Shown one piece after another: positions 1-5,108 of a stretch of 5,175 nucleotides of DNA (positions are counted from its first letter, which is position 1; every line of letters begins with the position of its first letter). The DNA is from Verrucomicrobiales bacterium (GTDB taxonomy: Bacteria; Verrucomicrobiota; Verrucomicrobiia; Verrucomicrobiales; DEV007). The notes below the pieces were generated by a model. That model saw only the letters and a list, made by a program, of their open reading frames with translations. It had not been told where the DNA came from and ran no database searches. The position numbers and the translations under genes are program-made. The DNA lies in contig JALRFZ010000493.1 of assembly GCA_023253615.1 (NCBI GenBank), forward strand, positions 1 through 5,175, read 5' to 3'.

Positions 1-168
1 GCCAAGCAGTACCCGGTCGTGGCGAGCGTCGATCAGGTCGTCGTCACCGGGGACCGTGCCGAGGCCAACGTCACCTCATACATGGCCTACGACCCGAACA
101 CCACCTCGACGCGGAGCTTCGATCTGCAGTTCCGCGACGACCAGTGGAAGATCTGCCAGGCGAGCTAA
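1..168 (+). CDS. 3' end of an unidentified gene, possibly an NTF2-like (DUF4878/Mce-associated-like) domain
   Basis: An open frame enters from the left edge and ends at TAA 166-168, giving the last 55 residues of a protein whose start is outside the window. The visible part reads as alternating beta strands: a hydrophobic strand (VVASVDQVVV), then a strand with an acidic turn (GDRAEANV), then FDLQFRDDQWKICQAS at the C terminus. A closing strand of the form '...DGxWKIC' is typical of small NTF2-like/SnoaL-like domains, including DUF4878 and Mce-associated proteins. That resemblance is only a pattern match on a fragment. Codons are GC3-rich like the neighbours, so the frame is very probably real. 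The gene converges on fba, and its stop overlaps the fba stop, so no terminator lies between them. Whether the full protein has a signal peptide or membrane anchor cannot be seen. Confidence 0.6.
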   Translation, partial: AKQYPVVASVDQVVVTGDRAEANVTSYMAYDPNTTSTRSFDLQFRDDQWKICQAS

Positions 169-1193
169 GCGGAGACCGAACGCCCGGAGCTCTTGAGGTC
201 GTTGCACGCCTCCACGACGCGCTCCGACATGCCGGCCTCGGCCTTCTTGAGGTAGCTGCGCGGGTCGTAGGTCTTCTTGTTGCCCACCTCGCCGTCGATC
301 TTGAGCACGCCGTCGTAGTTGGTGAACATATGGCCGGCGACCGGGCGGGTGAAGGCGTACTGGGTGTCGGTGTCGACGTTCATCTTCACGACGCCGTAGC
401 CGAGGGTCTCGCGGATCTCCTCGAGGAGCGATCCGGAACCGCCGTGGAAAACGAGGTCGAACTCGGCCGCGGCACCATACTTCGCGACGACGGCGGCCTG
501 GCCTTGCTTGAGGATTTCGGGCTTCAGCTTCACGGCGCCGGGCTTGTAGTGGCCGTGGACGTTGCCGAAGGTGGCGGCGAAGGTGAATCGGCCGATCGGA
601 TGGAGCGCCTCGTAGACGGCGAGCATGTCCTCGGGGGTGGTGTAAAGCTTGTCGTGCGGGGTGTCTTCGCCACCGGCGGCCCCATCTTCCTCACCACCGA
701 CGACGCCGGCCTCGACCTCGAGGACGATGCCGTTCTCGGCGCAGAGCTTCAGGTATTCCTGCGAAATCGCCATGTTCTCGGCGAGGGGAAGCTCGGAGGC
801 GTCGAGCATGTGGTTCTGGAACAGGTTGTTCTCACCCTTGGCGCGGCGCTTGGCCGTTTCCTCGATGAGGGGGGCGAGGAAGGTCGAGGCGACCTGGGGA
901 CGGCAGTGGTCGGTGTTCAGGGCCACGAGCACATCATATTGCTCGGCGAGCCGGTGGGTCAGCTCGGCGAGGGCGATGACGCCGAGGACCATGTTCTTGT
1001 GGTTCAGGCCCGAGGCGAACTGGCCGGCTCCGGTGGAGAACTGGATGATCCCGTCGGACTTCTGGTCGGCGAAGGCCTTCAACGCGGCATTGATCGTGAC
1101 GAGGTTGCTGCAGTTGATGGCGGGATAGGCATAGCCACCCGTCTGGGCGGCATCGAGCATGGCTTCGAACTGTTTGGGTGTGGCGACTGGCAT
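165..1193 (-). CDS. fba: Class II (zinc-dependent) fructose-bisphosphate aldolase, class IIa type
   Basis: This enzyme reversibly cleaves fructose-1,6-bisphosphate to dihydroxyacetone phosphate and glyceraldehyde-3-phosphate in cytoplasmic glycolysis and gluconeogenesis. The product is 342 residues, normal for class IIa (E. coli FbaA 359, mycobacterial Fba 344). All key positions are present. NTDHC gives catalytic Asp95 and zinc ligand His96. E161 and GGEEDG (E168, E169) match E. coli Glu174, Glu181 and Glu182. FGNVHGHY gives zinc ligand His213, and VFHGGSGS gives zinc ligand His250 with the phosphate-binding glycines. NVDTDTQ (272-278) is the second substrate-phosphate site. The C-terminal half, with its YAFTRPVAGHMFTNYDG stretch, looks especially like actinobacterial Fba. 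The start is the ATG at 1193-1191, because the family begins right there (MPVATPKQFE) and an AAGGGAG ribosome site sits 7 nt upstream. It is divergent from aat. Its TAG stop overlaps the stop of the convergent gene. Confidence 0.97.
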   Translation of the reverse strand: MPVATPKQFEAMLDAAQTGGYAYPAINCSNLVTINAALKAFADQKSDGIIQFSTGAGQFASGLNHKNMVLGVIALAELTHRLAEQYDVLVALNTDHCRPQVASTFLAPLIEETAKRRAKGENNLFQNHMLDASELPLAENMAISQEYLKLCAENGIVLEVEAGVVGGEEDGAAGGEDTPHDKLYTTPEDMLAVYEALHPIGRFTFAATFGNVHGHYKPGAVKLKPEILKQGQAAVVAKYGAAAEFDLVFHGGSGSLLEEIRETLGYGVVKMNVDTDTQYAFTRPVAGHMFTNYDGVLKIDGEVGNKKTYDPRSYLKKAEAGMSERVVEACNDLKSSGRSVSA

Positions 1194-1200
1194 AGTGTCG

Positions 1201-1207
1201 CTCCCTT
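1201..1207 (-). promoter_or_regulatory. Shine-Dalgarno site of fba
   Basis: On the minus strand AAGGGAG lies 7 nt before the fba ATG. It is the clearest ribosome binding site in the window and settles the fba start. The acpP, antitoxin and thiS starts have nothing comparable. Confidence 0.8.
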
Positions 1208-1286
1208 ACGGCTTCGCGGTGCGTTTTTCAAGAGGGGATTTGCATTGTTTTTGCTGCATGGACGGGCCGAAGATGCCGAATTTTGT

Positions 1287-1315
1287 TTGTCAAAAATCGG
1301 GGGCGATTCTAATCT
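1287..1315 (+). promoter_or_regulatory. Predicted sigma70-type promoter of aat
   Basis: TTGTCA (1287-1292, five of six consensus bases) is followed by 17 nt and TAATCT (1310-1315). A better -10 match, TCTAAT (1308-1313, five of six), overlaps it but would need a 15-nt spacer. Either places the transcript start near 1320, about 10-12 nt before the chosen aat ATG, so the leader would be very short. This also argues against any aat start upstream of 1320. Prediction by eye only. Confidence 0.5.
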
Positions 1316-1331
1316 GATCCCGTTTCAAGGG

Positions 1332-1934
1332 ATGTCCGAATCGATCTTCACGAGGGAAGGTTATATCAGGCCCGCGGTGCTCATCGCGGCCTATCGTGGC
1401 GGCATGTTTCCGATGGCGATGGACAACCGCGGCGAGATCGGCTGGTTCTCGCCCGATCCGCGCGGGGTGCTGCCGCTCGATGAATTCCACATTCCCCACG
1501 GTCTGAAACGGACCCTGCGCCGCAATCCCTTCGAGGTGCGGATCGATACGGCCTTTTCCGAAGTGATGGCCGGCTGCGCCGACCGCCGCACCACCTGGAT
1601 CAGCCGCGAGATCGTGACGAGCTACGAGAAGCTTTTCGAACTCGGTTACGCCCATTCGGTCGAGACATGGCTGGATGGCGAACTCGTCGGAGGGCTCTAC
1701 GGCGTCTCCATCGGCGGGGCCTTCTTCGGCGAATCGATGTTCAGCCGCGTCACCGATGCCTCGAAGGTCGCCCTCGTCGCCCTCGTCGAGCGTCTCCACG
1801 AGCGGCATTTCCTCCTCCTCGATACCCAGTGGACGACCGATCACCTGAGCCGCTTCGGCTGCCGCGAGATCCCGCGTTATGATTACCTCCGCCAGCTCAA
1901 CCGGGCGCTGTTGGTGACGACGAGTTTCGGGTGA
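1332..1934 (+). CDS. aat: Leucyl/phenylalanyl-tRNA--protein transferase
   Basis: The enzyme moves Leu or Phe from aminoacyl-tRNA to proteins with an N-terminal Arg or Lys, creating an N-degron read by ClpS and degraded by ClpAP in the cytoplasm. The product is 200 residues, a short form lacking the N-terminal extension of E. coli Aat (234). Visible family blocks are AAYRGGMFPM (19-28), GWFSPDPRGVLPL (37-49), the TWIS block (88-91), AHSVETW with LVGGLYGV (107-125), IGGAFFGESMFS (127-138) and LLDTQ (162-166). E134 in GES and Q166 in DTQ are 32 residues apart, exactly as the catalytic pair Glu156/Gln188 of the E. coli enzyme. The frame stays open far upstream, but that part is only the antisense of fba. 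The ATG at 1332 is chosen because family similarity begins at 'REGYIRPAVLIAAYRGG' and a promoter lies just before it. AAGGG abuts the ATG, which is too close for an ideal ribosome site. Confidence 0.95.
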   Translation: MSESIFTREGYIRPAVLIAAYRGGMFPMAMDNRGEIGWFSPDPRGVLPLDEFHIPHGLKRTLRRNPFEVRIDTAFSEVMAGCADRRTTWISREIVTSYEKLFELGYAHSVETWLDGELVGGLYGVSIGGAFFGESMFSRVTDASKVALVALVERLHERHFLLLDTQWTTDHLSRFGCREIPRYDYLRQLNRALLVTTSFG

Positions 1935-1939
1935 GGAGG

Positions 1940-1966
1940 ATTCCCCGATTCGGGAGGCAGGGGAAT
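1940..1966 (+). repeat. Inverted repeat between aat and the toxin-antitoxin module
   Basis: ATTCCCC (1940-1946) and GGGGAAT (1960-1966) are perfect complements separated by 13 nt. There is no T-run after the right arm, so this is not a standard intrinsic terminator. It begins 5 nt after the aat stop and ends 13 nt before the predicted -35 of the antitoxin. It could be a weak aat 3' hairpin or an operator for autoregulation by the module, but the sequence does not decide between these. Confidence 0.4.
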
Positions 1967-1979
1967 GTGCCCCGAAGCC

Positions 1980-2008
1980 TTGCATTTGTGAGGGGCGGGG
2001 CGTACGAT
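1980..2008 (+). promoter_or_regulatory. Predicted promoter of the toxin-antitoxin module, probably giving a leaderless mRNA
   Basis: TTGCAT (1980-1985), 17 nt, then TACGAT (2003-2008, four of six). The antitoxin ATG begins at 2015, exactly 7 nt after the -10 box, where transcription would normally start. No Shine-Dalgarno-like sequence precedes that ATG. The -35 match is modest. The combination of spacing and missing ribosome site is what makes a leaderless transcript plausible. Confidence 0.45.
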
Positions 2009-2014
2009 TCACCC

Positions 2015-2272
2015 ATGACGACGTTGGAATTGCCGATCAACGAACAATGGCTCTCCGGCTTTCGAGGAAGCGAGGAAGAACTCCGTCGGGAATTGCGCGA
2101 AATTCTTGCGGCGAAACTTTTCGAGCTCGGACGCATGACCTTGTCGCAATCGGCGGAACTCGCAGATCTGCCCGTGTGGGCCTTCATGGAGCGGCTTTCC
2201 CAGTTGAATGTTTCCGTCGTCAACCAAACCAGAGACGACCTCTTGGATGAGCTCGCCGATCTTCGGAACTGA
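2015..2272 (+). CDS. UPF0175 family antitoxin of a PIN-domain toxin-antitoxin pair
   Basis: A small acidic, helical protein of 85 residues. The central block at 27-65 (ELREILAAKLFELGRMTLSQ, then AELADLPVWAFMERLSQLNV) matches the UPF0175 signature: a helix with 'KLFE.GR.TL', an 'AELA' helix, and a helix with aromatic W/F before the leucine-rich end. UPF0175 proteins are usually encoded directly before a DUF3368 PIN toxin and are taken to be its antitoxin. That is the arrangement here, with the toxin start inside the last codons of this gene. The ATG at 2015 is preferred since the family starts with a 'xxLELP' strand and the predicted promoter fits it. A longer frame begins with GTG at 1931, overlapping the aat stop as GTGA. 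It would add 28 residues with no family likeness. GC content is lower than in aat or thiH, suggesting acquisition. Confidence 0.85.
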   Translation: MTTLELPINEQWLSGFRGSEEELRRELREILAAKLFELGRMTLSQSAELADLPVWAFMERLSQLNVSVVNQTRDDLLDELADLRN

Positions 2273-2756
2273 GCGACTCATCATTTGCGATGCGAGTCCG
2301 CTGATTCTCCTCGCGAAAGTGGGCCAGCTCGATCTGGTTTCTTTGTTCGCCAAGGAGGTGTGGATTCCCGATCGGGTATGGCTTGAAATCACCGCTCCTC
2401 CAAGGCGTCCGGAAATGATCGATCTCGAGCGCCGTTTCAGCAGTTCAATCAAAGTGGTCGACAGAGACATTCACGCCGATTTTGCTTTGGTGGTCGATGA
2501 TGGCGAGGCGGGAGTGCTTGCGCTCGCGACGCAGGAGACGGACGCCTGGCTCCTTATGGATGACCGCAAGGGCCGGGCGGTTGCCGCGGCCAGGGGATTC
2601 CGATGCATCGGCACTCTCGGACTTCTTGTCCGGGCCAAACTCGACGGAAAAATCGAGGCTTTGGTGCCACTGTTTGAGCGACTCCGTGAGGAGCGTTGGT
2701 TTATTGATCCCGGATTGATCGAGGAGGCCCTGAGGGCGGGCGGAGAAATCGACTGA
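2247..2756 (+). CDS. DUF3368 PIN-domain ribonuclease toxin
   Basis: PIN proteins are metal-dependent endoribonucleases, and DUF3368 members act as toxins held by UPF0175 partners. From the ATG at 2247 the product has 169 residues. The acidic residues expected in a PIN active site are visible: D15 in LIICDASPLI, E47 in WLEIT, D85/E87 in VVDDGEAGV and D105/D106 in LLMDDRKGR. The following stretch with GRAVAAARGF, GTLGLLVRAK and LDGKI is the conserved second half of DUF3368. Nothing is truncated and no key acid is missing, so it looks able to act. The start at 2247 lies within the antitoxin gene (26-nt overlap), typical of coupled translation. A second ATG at 2208 would add 13 residues. Neither has a clear ribosome site, but the PIN strand starts shortly after 2247. 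The stop is only 18 nt from the end of the convergent thiS. Specific RNA targets are unknown. Confidence 0.88.
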   Translation: MSSPIFGTERLIICDASPLILLAKVGQLDLVSLFAKEVWIPDRVWLEITAPPRRPEMIDLERRFSSSIKVVDRDIHADFALVVDDGEAGVLALATQETDAWLLMDDRKGRAVAAARGFRCIGTLGLLVRAKLDGKIEALVPLFERLREERWFIDPGLIEEALRAGGEID

Positions 2757-2774
2757 CCCGGAAATCCGATCACC

Positions 2775-2978
2775 TTACCCCCCCGCCACCATCCGCACGA
2801 CCTCGATCGTGTCGCCCTCTTCGATGGGCGTTTCATCGAACTCCCGCCGCAGCACGGCGAGGCCGTTTCGCTCCACGAGGACGGGTTGGGGACCGAGGCC
2901 CACGGCTTCGAGGAGGGTGCTGATGGTGAGGGTGCTCTCCGGAAATTCCCGGGGGACGCCGTTGAGGGTGATCTTCAT
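2775..2978 (-). CDS. thiS: Sulfur carrier protein ThiS
   Basis: ThiS is a small ubiquitin-like (beta-grasp) protein. Its C-terminal glycine is adenylated by ThiF and turned into a thiocarboxylate that gives sulfur to the thiazole synthase ThiG. The product is 67 residues, the usual size. It opens with MKITLNGVPREFP, has the helix TLLEAVGL, then VLVERNGLAV, the ETPIEEGDTIEVVR block, and ends in Gly-Gly as required. The ATG at 2978-2976 is chosen because the family begins there. It overlaps the thiH stop as ATGA, and no Shine-Dalgarno precedes it, so translation is probably coupled to thiH. The same frame is open further upstream inside thiH, but that stretch is not ThiS-like. Its stop faces the PIN toxin stop with 18 nt between, leaving no room for a separate terminator. 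Confidence 0.95.
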   Translation of the reverse strand: MKITLNGVPREFPESTLTISTLLEAVGLGPQPVLVERNGLAVLRREFDETPIEEGDTIEVVRMVAGG

Positions 2979-4156
2979 GCGGTGACAGCGAGTTCGTCGG
3001 GGGCTGGGGCTCCGGCGAGTATGGAGGCATCCCAATCTTTCCACACGGGCTCCAGCCCGATGGAGCGGAGATGGGCGGCGACTTGGGCGGCGCTCCGTTC
3101 ATCGGCGATGTCGAATTGTCCCGTTGCCGGAGTCGCACCACCCGAGCAGGCCGCCTTGGCGGGCTTTTCCTCGAGATCGACGCGGCGACCGCGTACGGTG
3201 AGGTGGACGTCGTCGGCACCCTCGCCCGTGTAGCCGCCTGGTTCGGTGTGGCTGCCGGCGCTGATCGAGGTGACGCCGAGAGGGAAGAGGGCGTTCCGCA
3301 GCGGCTCGGGTTCGCGCGTGCTGAGGACGATGCCGACCTGGGGAAAACAGACGCGGAAGGCGCAGAGGGTCTGCACGAACTGTGCGTCGCTCATGGCATG
3401 GCGCGGTTGGAAACTGCCGGCGGCGGGACGGAGGCGTGGCAGGGCGATGGTGAAGGTCGCCTTCCAGCAGGTGCGCTGGAGGTATTCGAGATGGGCGGCG
3501 AGGCGCAGGACTTCCTGCCGCCAGTCGCTCAGGCCGACGAGCGCCCCGATCCCGATGCGGCGGAAGCCGGCCGCGTATCCCCGCTCGGGACACTCGAGGC
3601 GCCAGTCGAAATCCTTCTTCGGTCCCGCGGTGTGGTACTCCGCGTAGGCGGTCCGATCGTAGGTCTCCTGATACACGACGAGGCCCTCGCAGCCGGCGCG
3701 GACGAGGGGCTCGTATTCCGGCGTTTCCATCGGTCCCACTTCGATCGCGAGGGTGGGGACGAAATCGCGGAGCGCGGCGAGGCATTCCTCGAGGTAACCT
3801 TCGGAGACAAAACGGGGATGTTCGCCTGCGACGAGGAGGAGGTGGCGGAAGCCGAGGCCGGCGAGGTGGCGTGCCTCTTTCACCACCTGCGGCACGGTGA
3901 GGGTGGTGCGGAGGATGGGATTGTCTCGCGAGAAACCGCAGTAGGCGCAATTGTTGACGCACTCGTTCGAGAGATAGATCGGCGCGAAGAGGCGCATCGT
4001 GCGGCCGAAATGGCGGCGCGTCGTCGCGACCGACTCTCCCGCGAGCGATTCGAGCGCCGCAGGCGTCATCGGATCGAGCAGCGAGCGGAATCTCGCCAGC
4101 AGGGGAGAGAGCGGCGCGCCGGCGTCGAGCGCGTTCAGATGGGTGACGAAGGACAT
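2975..4156 (-). CDS. thiH: 2-iminoacetate synthase (radical-SAM tyrosine lyase) ThiH
   Basis: ThiH splits tyrosine with a 5'-deoxyadenosyl radical to give dehydroglycine (2-iminoacetate) and p-cresol. Dehydroglycine is condensed by ThiG with deoxyxylulose phosphate and ThiS-bound sulfur to make the thiamine thiazole. The product is 393 residues. The [4Fe-4S] site is C66, C70 and C73 in NECVNNCAYCGFSR. Other family blocks are LLLVAGEHP (106-114), EVGPMETPEYEPL (139-151), VVYQETYD (160-167), GALVGLSDWRQE (204-215), SISAGSHTEPGGY (297-309), GQFDIADERSA (346-356) and EPVWKDWD (369-376). The frame is open back to an ATG at 4282, but those 42 residues are low-complexity and unlike ThiH. The ATG at 4156-4154 gives the normal N-terminal helix region. 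Its upstream bases (GGCGGA touching the ATG) are a poor ribosome site. The enzyme is oxygen-sensitive, which suggests anaerobic or microaerobic capability. Confidence 0.96.
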   Translation of the reverse strand: MSFVTHLNALDAGAPLSPLLARFRSLLDPMTPAALESLAGESVATTRRHFGRTMRLFAPIYLSNECVNNCAYCGFSRDNPILRTTLTVPQVVKEARHLAGLGFRHLLLVAGEHPRFVSEGYLEECLAALRDFVPTLAIEVGPMETPEYEPLVRAGCEGLVVYQETYDRTAYAEYHTAGPKKDFDWRLECPERGYAAGFRRIGIGALVGLSDWRQEVLRLAAHLEYLQRTCWKATFTIALPRLRPAAGSFQPRHAMSDAQFVQTLCAFRVCFPQVGIVLSTREPEPLRNALFPLGVTSISAGSHTEPGGYTGEGADDVHLTVRGRRVDLEEKPAKAACSGGATPATGQFDIADERSAAQVAAHLRSIGLEPVWKDWDASILAGAPAPDELAVTA

Positions 4157-4176
4157 TCCGCCGGAAGATACCTGCG

Positions 4177-4252
4177 CCGTGCCCGAGGGCAACGGATCAT
4201 GCCCCGGAAAATCCGCCTTTTCCAGCCACCGCGGGCAGGGAGGGGGAGATCC
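4177..4252 (-). promoter_or_regulatory. Structured 5' leader of thiH (possible divergent riboswitch)
   Basis: Three pairings lie just upstream of thiH. (1) GGATC with GATCC and CCCC with GGGG enclose most of the region (4248-4252 with 4194-4198; 4243-4246 with 4202-4205). (2) Inside them GGAAAA and TTTTCC form a perfect 6-bp hairpin with a 6-nt loop (4206-4223). (3) A second stem of CCG plus TGCCC with GGGCA plus CGG lies at 4177-4195. The third stem shares two bases with the first, so they compete. Downstream parts (TGATCCG, then CGGCGCAGG) recall the 3' half of a TPP riboswitch, expected before a thiamine operon. However, the highly conserved CTGAGA is CTGGAA here and the GGGGTG element is missing. 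Called as a structured leader only. Confidence 0.3.
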
Positions 4253-4254
4253 TG

Positions 4255-4304
4255 AAAAAGGCTGTAAAAAAAGCGTTGCCAAACATCTCCACCACCGCTA
4301 ATAA
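4255..4304 (+). promoter_or_regulatory. Predicted acpP promoter with upstream A-tracts
   Basis: TTGCCA (4276-4281, five of six), a 17-nt spacer, and TAATAA (4299-4304) form a good sigma70-type promoter. Two A-tracts (4255-4259 and 4266-4272), about one helical turn apart, lie directly upstream of the -35, as in UP elements that raise expression. The transcript would start near 4311, leaving a leader of about 29 nt. Strong transcription fits acpP, one of the most highly made small proteins in bacteria. Confidence 0.6.
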
Positions 4305-4339
4305 ACCCGGAATCCGAAAATCCATTCCCCACCTTTCCA

Positions 4340-4582
4340 ATGGCCGACGCATCTATCGAAGAGAAAGTTAAGAACATCATCGTTGAACAACTGGGCGTGA
4401 GCGAAGAGCAAGTGAAGCCCGAAGCCAAGTTCATCGAAGATCTCGGCGCCGATTCTCTCGACACGGTCGAGCTGGTGATGGCTTTCGAGGAAGAATTCGA
4501 CATCACCGTCCCCGACGAAGATGCCGAAAAGCTCATGAGCGTCGGCGACGTCTACGCCTACATCGCCGAGCAGTCGAAGTGA
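4340..4582 (+). CDS. acpP: Acyl carrier protein
   Basis: ACP carries growing acyl chains on a 4'-phosphopantetheine arm through the fatty-acid synthase enzymes and to lipid and lipid A synthesis in the cytoplasm. The product is 80 residues, acidic and helical as expected. The attachment serine is S39 in the near-invariant [12 protein letters not shown] motif, followed by FEEEFDI and the C-terminal helix around GDVYAYI. The ATG at 4340 fits the family start ([15 protein letters not shown]). The bases before it are pyrimidine-rich with no Shine-Dalgarno, which is notable for a highly expressed gene. The gene has its own promoter and a strong terminator, so it appears monocistronic. The usual partners fabG, fabD or fabF are not beside it. 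Confidence 0.98.
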   Translation: MADASIEEKVKNIIVEQLGVSEEQVKPEAKFIEDLGADSLDTVELVMAFEEEFDITVPDEDAEKLMSVGDVYAYIAEQSK

Positions 4583-4617
4583 CCCTCTCCGGTCCCCGAC
4601 CTGACCCTGTTTGAAGG

Positions 4618-4645
4618 TGCGCCTCCCCGGAGGCGCATTTTTTTT
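4618..4645 (+). terminator. Intrinsic terminator of acpP
   Basis: TGCGCCTCC (4618-4626) and GGAGGCGCA (4629-4637) form a perfect 9-bp stem around CC (in practice 8 bp with a tetraloop), followed by eight T's (4638-4645). It sits 35 nt after the acpP stop and ends that transcript. It is the only textbook intrinsic terminator in the window. Confidence 0.95.
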
Positions 4646-4716
4646 GGATCGGGGTGCCCCGTGCGGGCTGCTCCCGGGCGTCCAGTCGCTTTCGCCTGCC
4701 GCTTCGGGCTTCCCTG

Positions 4717-4746
4717 TTGGATTTCCCCGGGATTTGCGCTTAGACT
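4717..4746 (+). promoter_or_regulatory. Weak candidate promoter for the gene at 4764
   Basis: TTGGAT (4717-4722), 18 nt, then TAGACT (4741-4746, four of six). Transcription would begin about 10 nt before the ATG at 4764. The gene must have its own promoter somewhere in 4646-4763, because the acpP terminator precedes it, and this is the best pair I see there. The -35 match is poor. Confidence 0.3.
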
Positions 4747-4763
4747 TGGCCACTCCGCCGATC

Positions 4764-5108
4764 ATGGCCGCCCTTTCCTTCGACGACATCGCCTATGCCA
4801 TGGAGCACACCGTCGTGCTTCACGAGCCCGACCGTCTCATCGACACCTTCGGCACGACGAATTTCCAGTTCCATCTCCTCACCGAGCCGATGGACTCCGT
4901 CGGCACCGTGCGCATCCGCGAAGGCCGCATGGAGGCGGAGCGACCGAAGATCCTGCGTCCCGAAGGCTACCGGGATCTCCTTTTCGAGGGATTCGGCGAG
5001 CAGGCCGAGAATGTCGGGTACGCGCTGACGGTGGCAGCCCTGCAGCGGGCGCTGGCCGAGCCGCGACGTGGGCTCGCCGATACGGGCTCGTGCCGTCTCG
5101 CCGAGTAG
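4764..5108 (+). CDS. Small conserved-looking hypothetical protein
   Basis: A 114-residue protein that I do not recognise. Residues 1-81 look like a genuine folded domain: a helical start (FDDIAYAMEHT), then LHEPDRLIDTFGTTNFQFHLL, a DSVGTVRIREGRMEAERP segment with the pattern of two beta strands around a turn, and ILRPEGYRDLLFEGFGEQAE. No signal peptide, membrane segment, cysteine cluster or known catalytic motif is visible. The ATG at 4764 begins this domain. The frame extends 51 codons upstream to a TTG, but that stretch runs through the acpP terminator and is not coding-like. There is no Shine-Dalgarno. The last 15 residues (PRRGLADTGSCRLAE) look less protein-like, so a frameshift after about residue 98 is possible. 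Minus-strand frames over the same bases look like shadows. Function unknown. Confidence 0.6.
   Translation: MAALSFDDIAYAMEHTVVLHEPDRLIDTFGTTNFQFHLLTEPMDSVGTVRIREGRMEAERPKILRPEGYRDLLFEGFGEQAENVGYALTVAALQRALAEPRRGLADTGSCRLAE

Noticed and set aside
1288..1293. Perfect TTGACA on the minus strand as a -35 box for fba, overlapping the aat -35
   Set aside because: No acceptable -10 hexamer lies 16-18 nt further along the minus strand (GC-rich TCGGCC region), so it is probably just the complement of the aat TTGTCAA.
144..1331. A plus-strand open frame of about 396 codons running through the antisense of fba and continuous with aat, as if an N-terminal extension of Aat
   Set aside because: It mirrors fba codons, contains no Aat-like sequence, and the aat promoter lies at its downstream end. 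Long open antisense frames are expected opposite GC3-rich genes.
3071..4255. Long plus-strand frame opposite thiH (and another minus-strand frame at 3099-3962)
   Set aside because: Both are shadows of thiH, which has every ThiH motif. The shadow translations are Ala/Gly/Glu- or Arg/Pro-rich with no domain pattern.
4157..4282. 42-residue N-terminal extension of ThiH from an ATG at 4282
   Set aside because: It crosses the structured leader, is Pro/Ser/Gly-rich, and has no counterpart in ThiH proteins, which fit the start at 4156.
4611..4763. 51-codon upstream extension of the hypothetical gene from a TTG
   Set aside because: It begins before the acpP terminator hairpin and translates it, so it cannot be a sensible start for a separate transcript.
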